A stretch of DNA of 64,000 bases from Marsupella aquatica (lineage: Eukaryota > Marchantiophyta). The notes under the pieces are model-generated. The model was given only the letters and a program-made list of their open reading frames with translations. It did not search any database and was not told where the DNA came from. The position numbers and the translations under genes are program-made. Shown piece after piece: positions 25,141-38,326 of the stretch (position 1 is the stretch's first letter; each line of letters opens with the position of its first letter). The DNA lies in assembly GCA_973895155.1 (NCBI GenBank), contig OZ316894.1, positions 8,680,001 to 8,744,000 on the forward strand. The letters run 5' to 3'.

Positions 25141-25694
25141 ATTTTTTTAGAAATACAATATGTTTTTTTGCGAGAATTTGGCTGGTCTCAAATTTTTTCT
25201 TTTTCTATTTTTGTAGCGGCTCAAGAGTCTCAAGCTCTTCTTTCTAACGGTATCAATTATAAGGAATTTGGATAAATACCAACAAAGATATGACTTCCAA
25301 AGCGTGAGAGTATATAAACTTAATTTTCTCTAATTTTGTAATTTCACCCCACAACTTAATTTTATCATATCTTAGTCAATTTTTCATTGTTTTGTACTAT
25401 TTATAAACCAATTTAATGTGCTATTATAAAATCTTTTCATTTCACTATTTGAATTTGATTAAGGTACACATAAAAACATATCAATTATTGTCACAACTAG
25501 TGATGAAGATGTTAAGTATAAATTTGGATCATTTCAAGAGACTCAGTAAGCTAGATAGGATCTTTGGATTGACTTTGAAAAAATGATTGAAAGGTTAGGG
25601 GCTCAAAGTTAAAAATGACCCGATATCTCACTAGTTTTGGATTGAATTTATCAATTTATGGCTTATGCATTCCAAATGCCTCATATCCTTAGAT

Positions 25695-26040
25695 TAAATC
25701 TGAAGTGGGATACGTGGTATCCCATTTTGTATTCAAATCCTTATGGCTTGTGCATTCATACTTCTCATTTGGTCCGTTAGTGTGTTTATTGTGAGATATT
25801 CGATGGGATACGTGGTATCTCACTTTACATTCAACCTATGTCTTTCAAACCTAATGTGAGAGATATTCGTTTTTTAATTCTAAAATGAGTGTGATTCATC
25901 AGTTGAATCCGAAGTGCGTATCCCATTTTGCATTCAATCTTGAATTTCCTGCATTTTGCACCTATATATTTCATATTCAGAGATTAAACGCAAAGTGGGA
26001 TACGGGGTATCCCACTTTGCATTCAACCTTATTTTTTCAT
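25695..26040. repeat. Palindromic subterminal array GTGGGATACGNGGTATCCCAC
   Basis: Three good palindromes lie near 25702, 25802 and 25994, each followed by a variant of TTTGCATTCAA, with a half copy near 25912. The best, GTGGGATACGGGGTATCCCAC less its last base, is a near-perfect inverted repeat. A diverged copy lies near 26401-26450. Confidence 0.6.
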
Positions 26041-26560
26041 GTTTATGACACCCAAACTGGATTGATCGTATCCAATTGAGATTTATATGACCTCATCATT
26101 TCCAAAAGATATATCATTCTTACCTATTTTTCCAGTCTGATTCGAGGGGATACGAATTTGCATAGAAGGTGTGGATTGCTAGGGAGCAAGAGGATACGGG
26201 AGTGAGAAAAAATGAGCAAAAAGATTTGAGTTGGGGCTCTCCTATTTATAGTTTCTCCTTGACCGGGGTCAACTTCTAACTGTAGTTTCATTGCAATCGA
26301 TTGAAAGTTATTGTTAAAAAAAATTTTCTAGGAATATTCTTGACGGGTAAACCACCCTTGCCCCTTTTACTGTGTTTTTTTTTTGTTTTTTTTAAACCGC
26401 GGTGGGATCCAAAATGGCATACATCATATCCCTGTTTCGCATTCAATTCATTTTTATCATTTTTAAAATCTAAAATCTGGTTTTTTAGAGGGAATACTAA
26501 TTCCGTATCTAGTATGTTTTTTTCTTATAATTTTTTCTTGCCACGGGCAAAATGAGAAGT

Positions 26561-26588
26561 GTGATCACACTTCTTGTTTGGTCCGTCA
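26561..26588 (-). repeat. Right terminal inverted repeat of the 7.5 kb element
   Basis: 28 bp ending GTTTGGTCCGTCA, the inverse of 19088-19115. It contains the palindrome GTGTGATCACAC. Confidence 0.65.
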
Positions 26589-26760
26589 TCTATGTTAAAG
26601 ATGTTGTAAACTAAAAGGCATGATTGCGCCAAGATGTCAATAAGTCAAAGATGTTATTTACAAAACAGATGATGTTGTGCAAACAATGTCAATGCGTAAA
26701 GGATGACATTTAGCAATGAAAAGATGTCAATGTGTAAAAGATATTTAAATCCCTCATTGC
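26589..26760. repeat. Continuation of the AAAGATGTTGT minisatellite family
   Basis: Variants of AAAGATGTTGT and AAAGATGTCAAT repeat with irregular spacing, matching the array at 18435-19080 on the other side of the 7.5 kb element. Confidence 0.55.
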
Positions 26761-29700
26761 ACAAAAGAAGTATATTCATAACCACTACAAAAACTACAAA
26801 AATATAATATTATAGGTTTTGATAGCTCAATTCCCGTGTCTCGCACAAAATATGTCACTCCGCAAGAAATTTTGTTTGCAAATTATAAAAATGTTACACA
26901 AAATATGTTGTTGCATCAAATATATCAGTGTAGAGTAGGGTTTTGGGAAAGAATCACTATTCTACCTTTAAACAACCAAAATTTGTTTTTGTTAAAAACT
27001 TGTGAGACCTAAAATATTATTTTAATACACTTTGAGATGTTTAAGCCAACATATATTAGGTCTAGAAAATAATTCTGATATTTTCAAAGTATTGAGTGTT
27101 TAGATACTTAACTCAAATATTGCGATATAATTATCATCTATAGTGCAAGAATAAAAGCTAAGATTTAACAAAACAACCAAAAACCAAAGGCATGAAGATA
27201 GTATTAGGTGAATTTGATTATCTCTTCTCTACTTTCCCCCTGGTAACTTATGACTAAGTTAGGCTGTAATATAGTACATTAGTTAGAAATGATAGAAAAA
27301 TTATAAATTTTGAACTTTTTCTAAGTCAAAGGTGCAGTATAGCTACCTTTTGTAACCATTTAGATCGATTGGACACTTTACCTAATATCATGCTACACCG
27401 AAGACTACTTCCTGTTCTGGATCTTGAACGACAGCGGAAGTCTTTACCTTTCTATCGGCATCCACTCAAGACATGGATGTAATTCGAGAAGCTATGCAAG
27501 AGAATACCTACACAAGAGTTCAGCAACCGGACCAGACAACACTACTCCAACAAGATTAGTTCTCTTACGACAATAGTTAAGATCAATCGATCTCCACCAT
27601 TTTAGTTAAATAGTTAAAATAGTTAAAAAAGTCTCATACTTTTCCAGGAGATAGCCCTTATGTAGTTGACCATACCCTGAAAGTATGGGCCAAAACCGAC
27701 ATGTCGTTTAGAAGTTATAGTATTTTTAGTTTTATAAAAAGCGTGAGTGCACAAAGGCGCAACGGCGCTACTATGCCAAAGCGCAAAGGCGCAACCGTGC
27801 TTCCAACACTTAGAAAAATTTCCCGAAAAATGTATTTTTTTATCCTATAACACTTTTCACCGATTTTATTAAGGCACTTAGACACCTCAGAAAAGTTTAA
27901 AATTTTGCCAACATATAACATGTATATAAATCTTCCACCTAGAAAAGTTTCACTCCATTTTGACTTTTATGTTAGAAATTAAAATTCTGATAAATTCACT
28001 ATTTATTAGTTTTATCATAAAAGTGCAAAAAATACTTTTATTCCAGTTTACACTAGGGATAACTTTTAGTTAGTTTTTTATTCCAGCAACATTCTAGTGA
28101 ACCTTGAGTACTCTTATAGCATATTTTCATACTTTTTACTTTAGTTTATGACCCTTGAGATATGAAAGGGCATGTCCTTTCATTATCTCTTTTCCCTTAG
28201 TTCCTGCCACCCTATATGTAGTTGAATTTATGTCACTTTTAGTGTGAAGAAATTTCATGAGCGCTCAGTTGCAAGATTGCAACTTTGTTACCTCCATTTG
28301 TAGCAAGCACTCCATTGCATATGAGTACTTAATACAAAAGAATTCTTCCCCCTTCAAGTCTAAATGAATGAGAAGTTTGGACCCTTGAAGTAAAATTATT
28401 GTGATTGTTAAATCTTTTGAGTATGTGGAAATAGATTCCTTGTTGATGATGTTTCACATATTCCTTAGTTCTTTATGCATAGTTTTTGGCGTGACATTGC
28501 TTGTGCACGGGATACAAAGATTGTTACTTATCAATTACTTATGGCTTCAAATTTGATTATGATGGTGTCTCTTATTTGTGACACAAAGTACCGATTGGAT
28601 ACAGAAGTGATTGATTACTAGTCTTCACTCAGTACCTTGGAAGGAAAAGTTGAGACATGTTGACGAAATTTTATTAATCATCCTAGTACCGTACTCCTTT
28701 CCAGAAATGTTCTTGCGAATATACCACCTAAATCATATCAAATGAAGTTAAGTTGAGGAGTCACCTTGGTTGTTTCCTAACTCCCTCACCATACCTCAAG
28801 GTTTTCATTGTGTTTTATTAATTGTTTCCATTTTGTTAATTTTATTTTCAATGTCAAGCAGACATTTAAAACTATGCCTTGATGAGCAATCATAGTAAAA
28901 GGCTCAACTTTGTATTTTTGTTACCTTATTCATTCATAAGTGCTAAATCATAGAAAATCATTCCTTACATGTTCTTCCATGGGAACGAATACTGAGTTTT
29001 GGATCTTAAATGTTCATTTATGTCCCTAGTGTGATACTACATAGGCACTATTAAGAGTCCATAAAGAATTTGACTAAATTAACTATACCCAAAACTCTTC
29101 TCCAATTAAAGGCAACCATCTTTAAATTTAAAAAATATTATTGTAAAGTAACTTGTGTTAACTTTGTGACCAATGTCAGGACAAAGATGATACTCTTTCA
29201 TTCAATCATTATTAATATTGCTTTTGGGTCTATGCAATTTGTGAGGGTCCATTGGTGAATTTGTATCAACACCTTATCCAACATAAATGTCATATAGCCA
29301 ATATGAATCTTTAGGTCTTTATATGATCTCAGGCATGCGCGTTCAATCAGCCTAGAAATTGGCTAAAGCATTATTCACTTAGTCACATCACACAACATTT
29401 TCCAACAAAGGATAGGCACACACTAAAGTTTAATCGCAAAATTTATAGATTGTCATATAATTATTTTATTATTTCCATTTCAAGAAGAGTTTTCCAAAAG
29501 TTCAATGTAAGTCTGATTGATAAAATGAAAACTTTTCCTTTTATACTTAGGGGTAAGTTTTCTCGTTCTAAATAAAAATTGAAAAGATATGCAATCTCTT
29601 TAGTTCTTAACCTGTATGTATAAGTCAAAAGTAATGCTAAAGTCCAAAACTAGATTATGAAGAAAGATACTCAACAAACATTTATAGTCTAATTTTTCTT

Positions 29701-32173
29701 GTACTAAATTTTATCACACTTCAAAAATAAAATTGAATCAAAAACTAGATTGAAAGTAAGTCAAAACCAGATTGAAAGTGGGTTAAAATTGGCTCATCCC
29801 GGATTGAATAATTTTTTAATGATTAGGTTTTAGAGTGTTAGTCTTCATCGGTGTAAGGTCTACTATTAGATCAATAGAGAATTTACATCGTGATAAAAAA
29901 CAACACAAAAAGTCATGTTATGGAGCAAAAAAAATTATGTTGCAAACAAAAACCAAAATCCAAAAATATATTATTAAAAATAATATTTTCTAAAATATAT
30001 TAGAATACAATATTTTTTTGCTACCCAAAAAAATAAACAAAACAAAAAATACTCAATTTCAAAAAAAGTATCACCCATTTTTCTTACCAGTAACTTTTAA
30101 TATTTTGTTGTTTGCTGTTTGCCCTCACGGTGTTTATACCCGATCAATGGCACTAAGAGATTTTGGCATAAAAATCGTTCCTCCATATGTAGTAGCAAAA
30201 GATGAGGTGAAAAATTAAATTGGATGTGATAGTGGTAGAAGATACATTATAATGAGGTGAATTAACTCATCTTTTTGCTAGAGTCACCCTGGGAGATGGA
30301 AGAGGAATTTTCTCCTCAAGTAGGTCTGGTCCACCTCATAGAATCTCAATATTTTTTTAGATCAGAAAGGATAGTCTTTATGGCATAGAGACTTTCATCT
30401 ACTTTGTCACCATAGTCATGTGTAATTTGAATGAGTAAAGGTATGAGAAGTGGATTGGACATGCTAACAAAGTACTTTCGAAAGAGTTGGGTCAGAATTA
30501 GGTTTCTTCTTTGCTCTTCAATTGATGCTCCAAGTGATCCATAATTCTAGAAATATTATTAAACAACGGCTGCTCAATCAATGTAGTACTCTCCTAACTT
30601 CCTTTTCTATAACATCTATTCAGATTGTAATTTTTTTTCTCTCTTCTTCCAATGTCTTATCCAATTATTGAACCTTAGCCTTATTGTCATCCTTTTTATT
30701 AGGTTTTCCACCTTTTCTAGGAGATCAACAAGAGCTACACCAATCACTTGGGATAGTCTTGAGAATACTGGCTTCATAATTCGCATTGTGATCTTGATGT
30801 CCAAGATATCTTTCAATACACAAGAGAAATGATGAGATGTACATAGAATGGAAAATATTTTCTGAGGAGATTGTAACACCATTCACCGGTTAGAAAACTA
30901 TTTTAGAATACGGTGTAGAAACCGGATCACAATATCCTCCGGATTTATCCAACCTTTTTTTCTATTTGGGTCTACAATATTAATTTCCTCTGGTTTTTAT
31001 CATTATCAAAATCTGGTAAAGCTTAAAGCTTTGGATCCAAGATTGAGCCATATTTCATATAGGCACTTTTGGTTCCAAATGCATACTCTCATGCTTAAAT
31101 AAAGTTTGGTCATGAGAATAAAGGTGCACTAGGTAGCAAGAGAGTGGAATAAGACCTCTGCTTGATAGGGCAATTATCTAAAATACCTCAAAAATAGTAG
31201 TCCAAAATACATCTATAGTCTTAAAGAAAGTCTCATACTTTGATGATCACTCTTTTTGGTTTTTTTGGATAGATGAAAGGAAACTAGGAAAGTCATGTGT
31301 GCATTGATTGATGTCCCATCCTTCTTTGGATTCATCTTACCTTCAAATAAAGCACTCCTCTCTAAGATTGAAACCACTCCTAGGCCATCACTAGAAGCTT
31401 AGTCTGAGCTGTAAATCTAATTCAAAAGTGTCGTATAACATCAAATGTAAATATCAATAAATATGTGCTAAAACTTGGTGTTTGTTCTCGTGGAAGAACA
31501 AGAATGTGATGAAAAATATTTTGCATTATTTTAAAGTGGCTTAGAGAGGAAACTCATACCTCTATCAAATAAACACACAAGAAAAATAAATTTGAAAGAA
31601 CTAAGAAAACACAAGAAAAATGTTTTTTGTCATAAAATATGATAAGTAGACTTTTCAACTAAGCCAAATTTTAGCACTCCTTCATCACCACTACTTCAAT
31701 TAAAAATGATTATGGTCAATTTTAATTGCTTCTCAAGCTCATACTTTCAATTCTCTACTTCCTAGCATTATCTCACTATACCCACAATAAGTTTTATGGA
31801 TAAAGTTACTTGGTCAAACCCTGTAAACATACACTAGTACATTTTGAGGCATTTTACCAATTTTATTTTCATTGGACACCTTCAAGAAATCCGATGCAGA
31901 AATCTCACTTGTCTAATACCAATAGCATCACATACTGCGATCTCATTTATATCAAAAAATGACAATCAGAAATGAATCGGAACTACCGATACCACAAAGT
32001 TTGGTAGTTTTGTCCTTAAAAGTGTCAAAAAATACTTTGCCCGATTCCATTTTATCGGATGTGTTCTGTGTATTTTGTGTCAACAGAGGCGAGTAATTCT
32101 AGACCGATAGTATGGACATGGAAACTCCCAATTTTATTGGAATCAAAAACATCCAATTATTTTGGGTTTTGCA
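26761..32173. other. AT-rich spacer
   Basis: Very AT-rich sequence with few ORFs over 60 codons. A GCGCAAAGGCGCAAC-type short repeat lies near 27750-27800. Apart from possible remnants at 30290-30882 I see no gene, RNA or repeat boundary here. Confidence 0.4.
30290..30882 (-). pseudogene. Possible decayed coding remnant, unrecognised
   Basis: On the minus strand, 30616-30882 and then a second stretch near 30350-30545 (SLGASIEEQRRNLILTQLF, LIQITHDYGDKVDESLYA) read like protein with stops between them. The charged, helical composition could suit a gag-like or host fragment, but nothing identifies it. Confidence 0.2.
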
Positions 32174-35100
32174 ATGAAGTTGCATATCATTTCCCATAAT
32201 GTACAGGGTTTGTATGGTATGGATAGAATATCCAGTTACGACAATTCATTCAACTGTGAGTAGGGAGAGTAAAGATGTTATCATATCACGTTTGGAAAGA
32301 GGCTGAATTCTTTAGTACTCCGGCTGGTGATGGAGCCATTGCTTTTCGGGATCCTGATGCTGACTCAGGTAAAGGTGGGTTGTTCATGGCTGTGGGCCCC
32401 AAGATGAGGTCATCTATTGGCCAAGTTGGTTTCCTCCCAAGTGGAAAAGGCATGTGGTGCACCTTTAAGCATCCTAAGCTAGGAGAGTTCGGGGTCTTTA
32501 ATGTATATGCTTTGACGGGTCAAGATGGGGAGAAAGATCGTACCACTCTCTAGGGAAAAATTTTCCGTGAAATAAGGAATGATCTGGTGTGGATCATTAC
32601 TGATGACTTCAATATGGTGGATAACTTACAAGATCAAGCTGGTGGGCGTCCACATATGGTTGCTGGTAGAGAGAAAAGGGCATGGGATCACCTTAAGAGA
32701 AGAATGGGGTGGTTTGATATTTTTACTAGATACCCTGGTCAGTTACGTTTTTCATGGTGCAATAGACGTTCGGTTAACTTGTTGCCAAGATCAGTACATA
32801 TTTACAGACGTCTGGATAGATGCTATGCACCTATAGAATCATCGAGCCTGGAGTTCTCTGTGATATCTAAGATTATACCAACGCAATATATGTCTGATCA
32901 TCATTCTCTGAGCATCTATTGTACTGTTGGCATTCACCATACTTACCCATCACGGTTCATTATGAATTCTGCACATTTTTCGGTCTTGAGCTTTCGACAA
33001 AAAATGACTGATTTATTCGTGGCGGAGCACACCAAAATAATGCGTAAAAAGCTTCCACCAGATAAAGTCTTGGAGATTTGTCTGAAGAAGGCTACTAATC
33101 TTGATCATGCTTGGGGTAAACAACAAGCTATGATCAAAGTTTCTCAAGTATTATCCTTGAAAAAGTCACTATCATTGGCACAAGTTGCTCTAGAATTGGA
33201 TCCACAGAATGTTGCCCTATAATCAGAACTCTTAGATTGTCAGCATCGGCTGAAAGAGATTGAAGATGGCAAGATGAAATGGATGCAAGAGGCATGTTCT
33301 CAGATACAATTCAACTCCTTTAAAGAAAGGGCATCGGTCAATGAGATCAAAGGGTTGTATGATGGGGAAAATAAGATTTAGGGCGAATGGGACGGATCTG
33401 GCTAAGATTGCATCCTCATTTTACTCCAATCTTCTATCCTCTAAACACCGATCATCTGAAGCTGAGTTAAATGCAGTGTTGGATAAGGTTCAATTGAGGA
33501 TTTTGCCAGAAGATCAGCAATCGATGGAGCAGATGCTAGTTCTAGATGAAATTCTTGCAGCTACCAAAGCTTTAGGGAAGCATAAGCACTTGGACATGAT
33601 GGGGTACCGGCTGAGTTCTTCTTGAGTTTCTAGGATTTTCTGGGCCCTCTTTTACTGGAGGCTTTTAAAGGCAGAGTAGAGGTTGGGAAATTTAACTCGA
33701 ATTTCCTCAAAAGTACTATTGTCTTGCTACCAAAAAAAAGGATGAACTGAGGATTGAAAACAAACGTCCGATATCTTTGCTTACGGTAAGCTATAAGATT
33801 GGGACTAAGGCCTTTCAATTACGATTGATCAGGGTCTTGATTAAGCTTATTTCATCACAACAATATGCTTACCTACCAGGCCGCTCTATCCATCATACCA
33901 TTATACTAACAAATGAAATGGTTGTCAAGGCTATGGATGATCCGGATCCATACATTCAACATTGTCATCAAAGCCTTCGACAATGTTGAATGGCTATTCA
34001 TCGAAAGGATGTTGGTCACAATTGGTTTTGGGCATCGTTTCATTAATTTTTTCAGAGCAATTACGAAAGGAGCTTCTTCCAACATTCTGATAAATGGAAA
34101 GATCTCTTCTCCTTTTACTATTTCTCGTTCGGTTCATCAAGGATGTTTGATTTCTCCTCTGTTTTTTATCATAGCTATTCAAGGATTGGATAGTATGATA
34201 TCTGATCATCTGGAGAAAGGGTTGTTGAAGGGGGTCCATTTCACGGATGTAAACGTGCATTTGGCACAACAATTTTATGCAAATAATACTACCATTGTTA
34301 TCAAAACTGAAAAACAGAATATCGACAACTGTAAATGAATTTTTGAAGAGTTTGCATTGGCCTCTGGGCTGGGTTGCAATTGGGATAAGGCGTCGGTGGT
34401 TCTGTTGAGTAAGAATCCCATACCGGCTGAGCTGGAAGTTTTAAGTTGGAATTGGGAAAGTGTTGGTAACTTTTCTAAATTACTGGGCTTTATATTTGGT
34501 GCTGAAGGAATTGAGCATGCCAGCTCTCTGATTCGTATTCAAGGAATTCTGGAGAAAAAAATACTGTCGACGAAAAAATGACCGATGTCTTTTATGGCTT
34601 GGGTCTTATTTCTCAATCATATTATTATGGGATCTTTATGGTTCTTTTTCACGCTGTGGAGTGGCTTTGATAAGGATATTCATGTCATCAAATTGATACT
34701 GATTAATTTTCTATGGGAAGGACAAGAGAGTTCGACTCATCATCGGGTTGACTTTTGTATACTCTCTCTTCTCAAGAAAGATGAGGAGTAGGCTTAATCT
34801 CGTTGGATCATCAGGTCACAGCACTAGCGGCTCGTTTCATTTTATTTGCACTAAAGGAAGGAGATCATCCTCTCCAGTTAATTCTTTGTTCACGCATTAA
34901 AAGTTTATCAGCGCACAAGTGGGGAACTTGGGATTACTCTTGGGTGTACAATCAATGTCGCACTTTGTCTCAAGCTCGATCTGGAATCTGGTTCAATATT
35001 TGTCGTTATTGGAATAGGATAAAATTGTTGCTCCATTTTTTGGTCCCGGCTAATTTGTCTGCTTTATTGAATCATCCACTTTGGTCCCCGTCCATCAATT

Positions 35101-36027
35101 ATATTGATATCAAATCAATTGGCTGCAAATTGAATCAATAGAATGAGTTGAGAGAGTTGGGCTTATACCGATGGAAAGATGTAATTGATGTTTGGGCTGC
35201 TTCGCGTCACTGGGAGGAGTTAATTACATTGGGTGCTCAGTCCCAAAGTAAAAGAGCTTTTTTGGCTCTTATTGCCAATTCTAAGTTCCCAATGGTTCCG
35301 TTGGCTGATCCCGAGGGGAAAGCGCATGTAATTCAGAGCGGTTCCTAGTGACCAAATCATATGGAGGAATATCTAAAAACCATTTAGATGGACATGGAAT
35401 CTATTTCTTTGGCAGCTTGCTCACAAGATTAATGCTACTCAACATTATATCGGTAGGAGATCTTCTTGACATGATATCAATGGTATTCTTATCCCATTTT
35501 CTCGTTCTGATCCTCTTTGATGGTGTAAGCGATACGATGGAGAAGCTCATGAAGATATAATACACTGTCAATGGACATGTACTGAATCTCAACAGATATG
35601 GGGATGGATTGCCAGGGTGATGGACAGTGCTATTAGTCTTCAACCTTCGGTGGTGTCTTTCAATGCTGTGCAAGCAATACTTGGTGCTCAGATTGCTGGA
35701 ACTAATAGAGGCTTTCCATGTAAACTTTGACATTTGATCCGAGGCCTCTCCAACTGGCATCTATGGAAAGCCAGATGTTCTCTAAAAAAAGAGGAGATTC
35801 ACGTTTCGATCACTGGGATTTAGATTAAAATCTGGAGAGAAATACGGCTTTATCTCATGATAGCTTGGTCTCAAGGAATTCTACGACATAGGGCTGCTGG
35901 CCAAAGTCTCCAAGATCTTATAGGATGCATGATCAGAGATTTTGGTAGAATAGAAGGCTTATTTAGTATTATTGAGGAGTCAATTATTGTTGAGTATAAG
36001 CCATTATGGGCTTTCGATCCGCCCTGA
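32174..36027 (+). mobile_element. Degenerate LINE (non-LTR) retrotransposon, ORF2-type region
   Basis: A plus-strand run of broken frames carries, in order, the domains of a plant LINE ORF2. An endonuclease opens at ATG 32174 with HIISHNVQGLYG, followed by IITDDFNMVD near 32600 and MSDHHSL near 32890. Reverse transcriptase pieces follow: LGHDGVPAEFF near 33590, FDNVEW near 33980, HQGCLISPLFF near 34140, FYANN at 34273-34287 and a LLGFIFG block near 34480. A C-terminal zinc knuckle (HCQWTCTESQQIWGWIARV) sits near 35560. Numerous stops and shifts kill it, and the YADD box reads YANN. No gag-like ORF1 or clear poly-A tail was found. Confidence 0.85.
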
Positions 36028-38326
36028 ATTATTTTCAGGTTTCATTTGTGGCTTCTGGAATCAATTTTGATTTATTTAGCGGTAGGTTCTTAGTATGTGG
36101 ATAGCCAGTCCTGTCTCTGGGATTGGCGCCTTTATGCAGTTGTTCAGTCCCTAGTTTTATCGCTAAGTCTCTTCCTATATTTATTGGCTGAGTATGCCCT
36201 CATTTTTGCTCTGCTCCTTGGTTTTAGTTAGGTGGGCCTTGTAATTGGTGCCTTTCACCTTTCCCTTTTTGCCTTGTCAGCTTGGCCGAATGTGTTTGGT
36301 CTATGGATTCAACTAAAATTCAATAGTAGGATTGAGGATCCACTATGAATAACTTGACCGAGAGTACTTCCATAATAAAATTTATATCCAAGTTTAGTTG
36401 TAAGACTAAACCTAAATTATTTATATAAATTATTTTTTATATAAAAATTATGACTAAGTTTCTTACAAATATAATCAAGGGGTGATCCGATTACTTGTTT
36501 TACCAAGGATAATAATCATTTATCCATGCGTGAAAACCAAGGGTCTAATTGAAATAAATTTGTAATTTCACCCGGATTAAGGCTAATAATAGTAACTAGT
36601 TTACCTTGGGTTAGTTATATGATAAAATTATGGAAAAATAATGTTGATTAAAAAGACTGTCGTTAAAACTTTGCAATGCATTGTAGTTTTAGAATAGACT
36701 TTGTTTGTCATGTATGTTTATTACGTTCTATTTTGCTAGTATTTGTTTAAATATTCTTTCTGTCTAGCTTAAGATTATAATTATTATTTTTAATATGGAT
36801 GTATGAAAAGAAAAAATAATAATAAAACTAAGAAGAGTTACTCAATGAAAAAAATGCAAAGCTTAATATTTTATATATATCTGAGAGATTTGTGTGTCTT
36901 GTATTGTTTTGTGTTGTTTTGAATATTATTCTAATTGCAAGTAAAAATATTGCTAACTATTTTGAAGAACGATTATGATGTAGACGCTACAAACTTTGTC
37001 ATTGAAGCAAAGTTTGTAGCAACAGACTTTTAAAATTTTCTCAAAACAGATTTAACACGTGCTTTGATCTTTAATTGCTTCTCCCCAAAGTGGATTTGAC
37101 GTGTGCTTTGTACTTTAACTTCTCCTCATATGCCATCTTTGGAGTCGTCTATATCAGATTGCTCTCCATCTTATTTTCCATTGATAATCTAAAAAGAGTA
37201 TCATGATCTAGTAAATTTTCGGCAACATCTATCGGAATTTATATATTTTTCAAGCTCACCGATGTAGTCATTGCTCTTCAAATAAGAGATGCGGACCGAG
37301 ACTAAAAATACTCTTCTATTGGGAGAAAAGGAAGGGAGAACTTATGTGCGAATAAACTAGTAGCCAGAATATGCAATGTGTGTGGAATGAACAGTTTAAA
37401 GATCATCTCAATGTTTTATACTATTTCGTTTTCACTACTATTTAGTCAATTCAGTGCCACAAACGTAGGGCGCAATCTAGAATGGTTTTTGGAGAGGATA
37501 ACCGTCTGTTAAGTTAGTAACACTAATATAGGACGAAATCTATGATGGTTTCTAGAAGAAAGTAAATGTTTTATTGACGCGTATTAGAATTGATATAAAG
37601 TTCATTTGTCCTCTAATTATGGCTTTAATTTCACGTTTGGCAACCGGCCCGAGATATACTAATTGCCACCGTAGTGAAGTATTGAGATGATTGCTTATGA
37701 GGGTGTTCATAGTTATTGGCTATCTAGTGTCCACTCAATGGTAAACTAGTACTGTCCACTTATTTTTTAATTGTAGGTGAAATGATTGATCATAATTAAT
37801 TGTAGTCATTCTGAGTCACTTAAAATGATTGGATATTAATAGATAAACTATTTTAGAATTTTAGGGAGGTCTCAATATTGATGACAGAAACCATTTTGAA
37901 CGGTGTACATGAATGTCTGTAAAACAGGTAGGTTTATAGCTGGTATGTGGTACTTCATATTCGTGGTCTATTCTCTCTGGGAGTTTGTATTGTATATCCA
38001 TAAGCGTGTGAGTATTTTACCATCTCATGCGTAATCGTATCTTATTTATGAAGCACCAAGTACGAGCTAGAGTTTGGCTAGGCTTCTAGTTTCTACATCC
38101 TAGATCCTATTATCCTTACACCCTTTAGGATCATGCGACTAGTTGCGTGTAGTGCAGTATTTTGTGCTTACTTCAGGTAGTTGACGAACAGAACATGATA
38201 GTACGCTTATAGTCATATTCTTTGATGTACAGGATCATAATTATTATGGAGACATCAACAATCTAGATTAGGGAAGACAGACAAGTTATTATAGGCATAC
38301 GTGAGAAATAGGTTGGAAAAGGTTAC
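36028..38326. other. Spacer downstream of the LINE
   Basis: The first ~300 bases may be LINE 3' UTR. The rest is AT-rich with no ORF over 60 codons. Confidence 0.4.

Larger units (their letters stand above)
19088..26588. mobile_element. ~7.5 kb DNA-transposon-like element with 28-bp terminal inverted repeats
   Basis: The left end reads TGACGGACCAAACGGGAAGT and the reverse complement of the right end reads TGACGGACCAAACAAGAAGT; the match continues to 28 bp with three mismatches. A weaker match (CACAG / CATAGA) may extend it outwards. Both ends lie in the same minisatellite family. Subterminal regions carry palindromic repeats and the centre carries decayed plus-strand ORFs. I could not find a clean target-site duplication and no recognised transposase is visible, so the superfamily is open; it may be non-autonomous. 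Confidence 0.6.

Noticed and set aside
19088-26588. Calling the 7.5 kb element a CACTA transposon because the left flank reads CACAG
   Set aside because: The right end reads CATAG, there is no matching 3-bp target duplication and no CACTA transposase was recognised.
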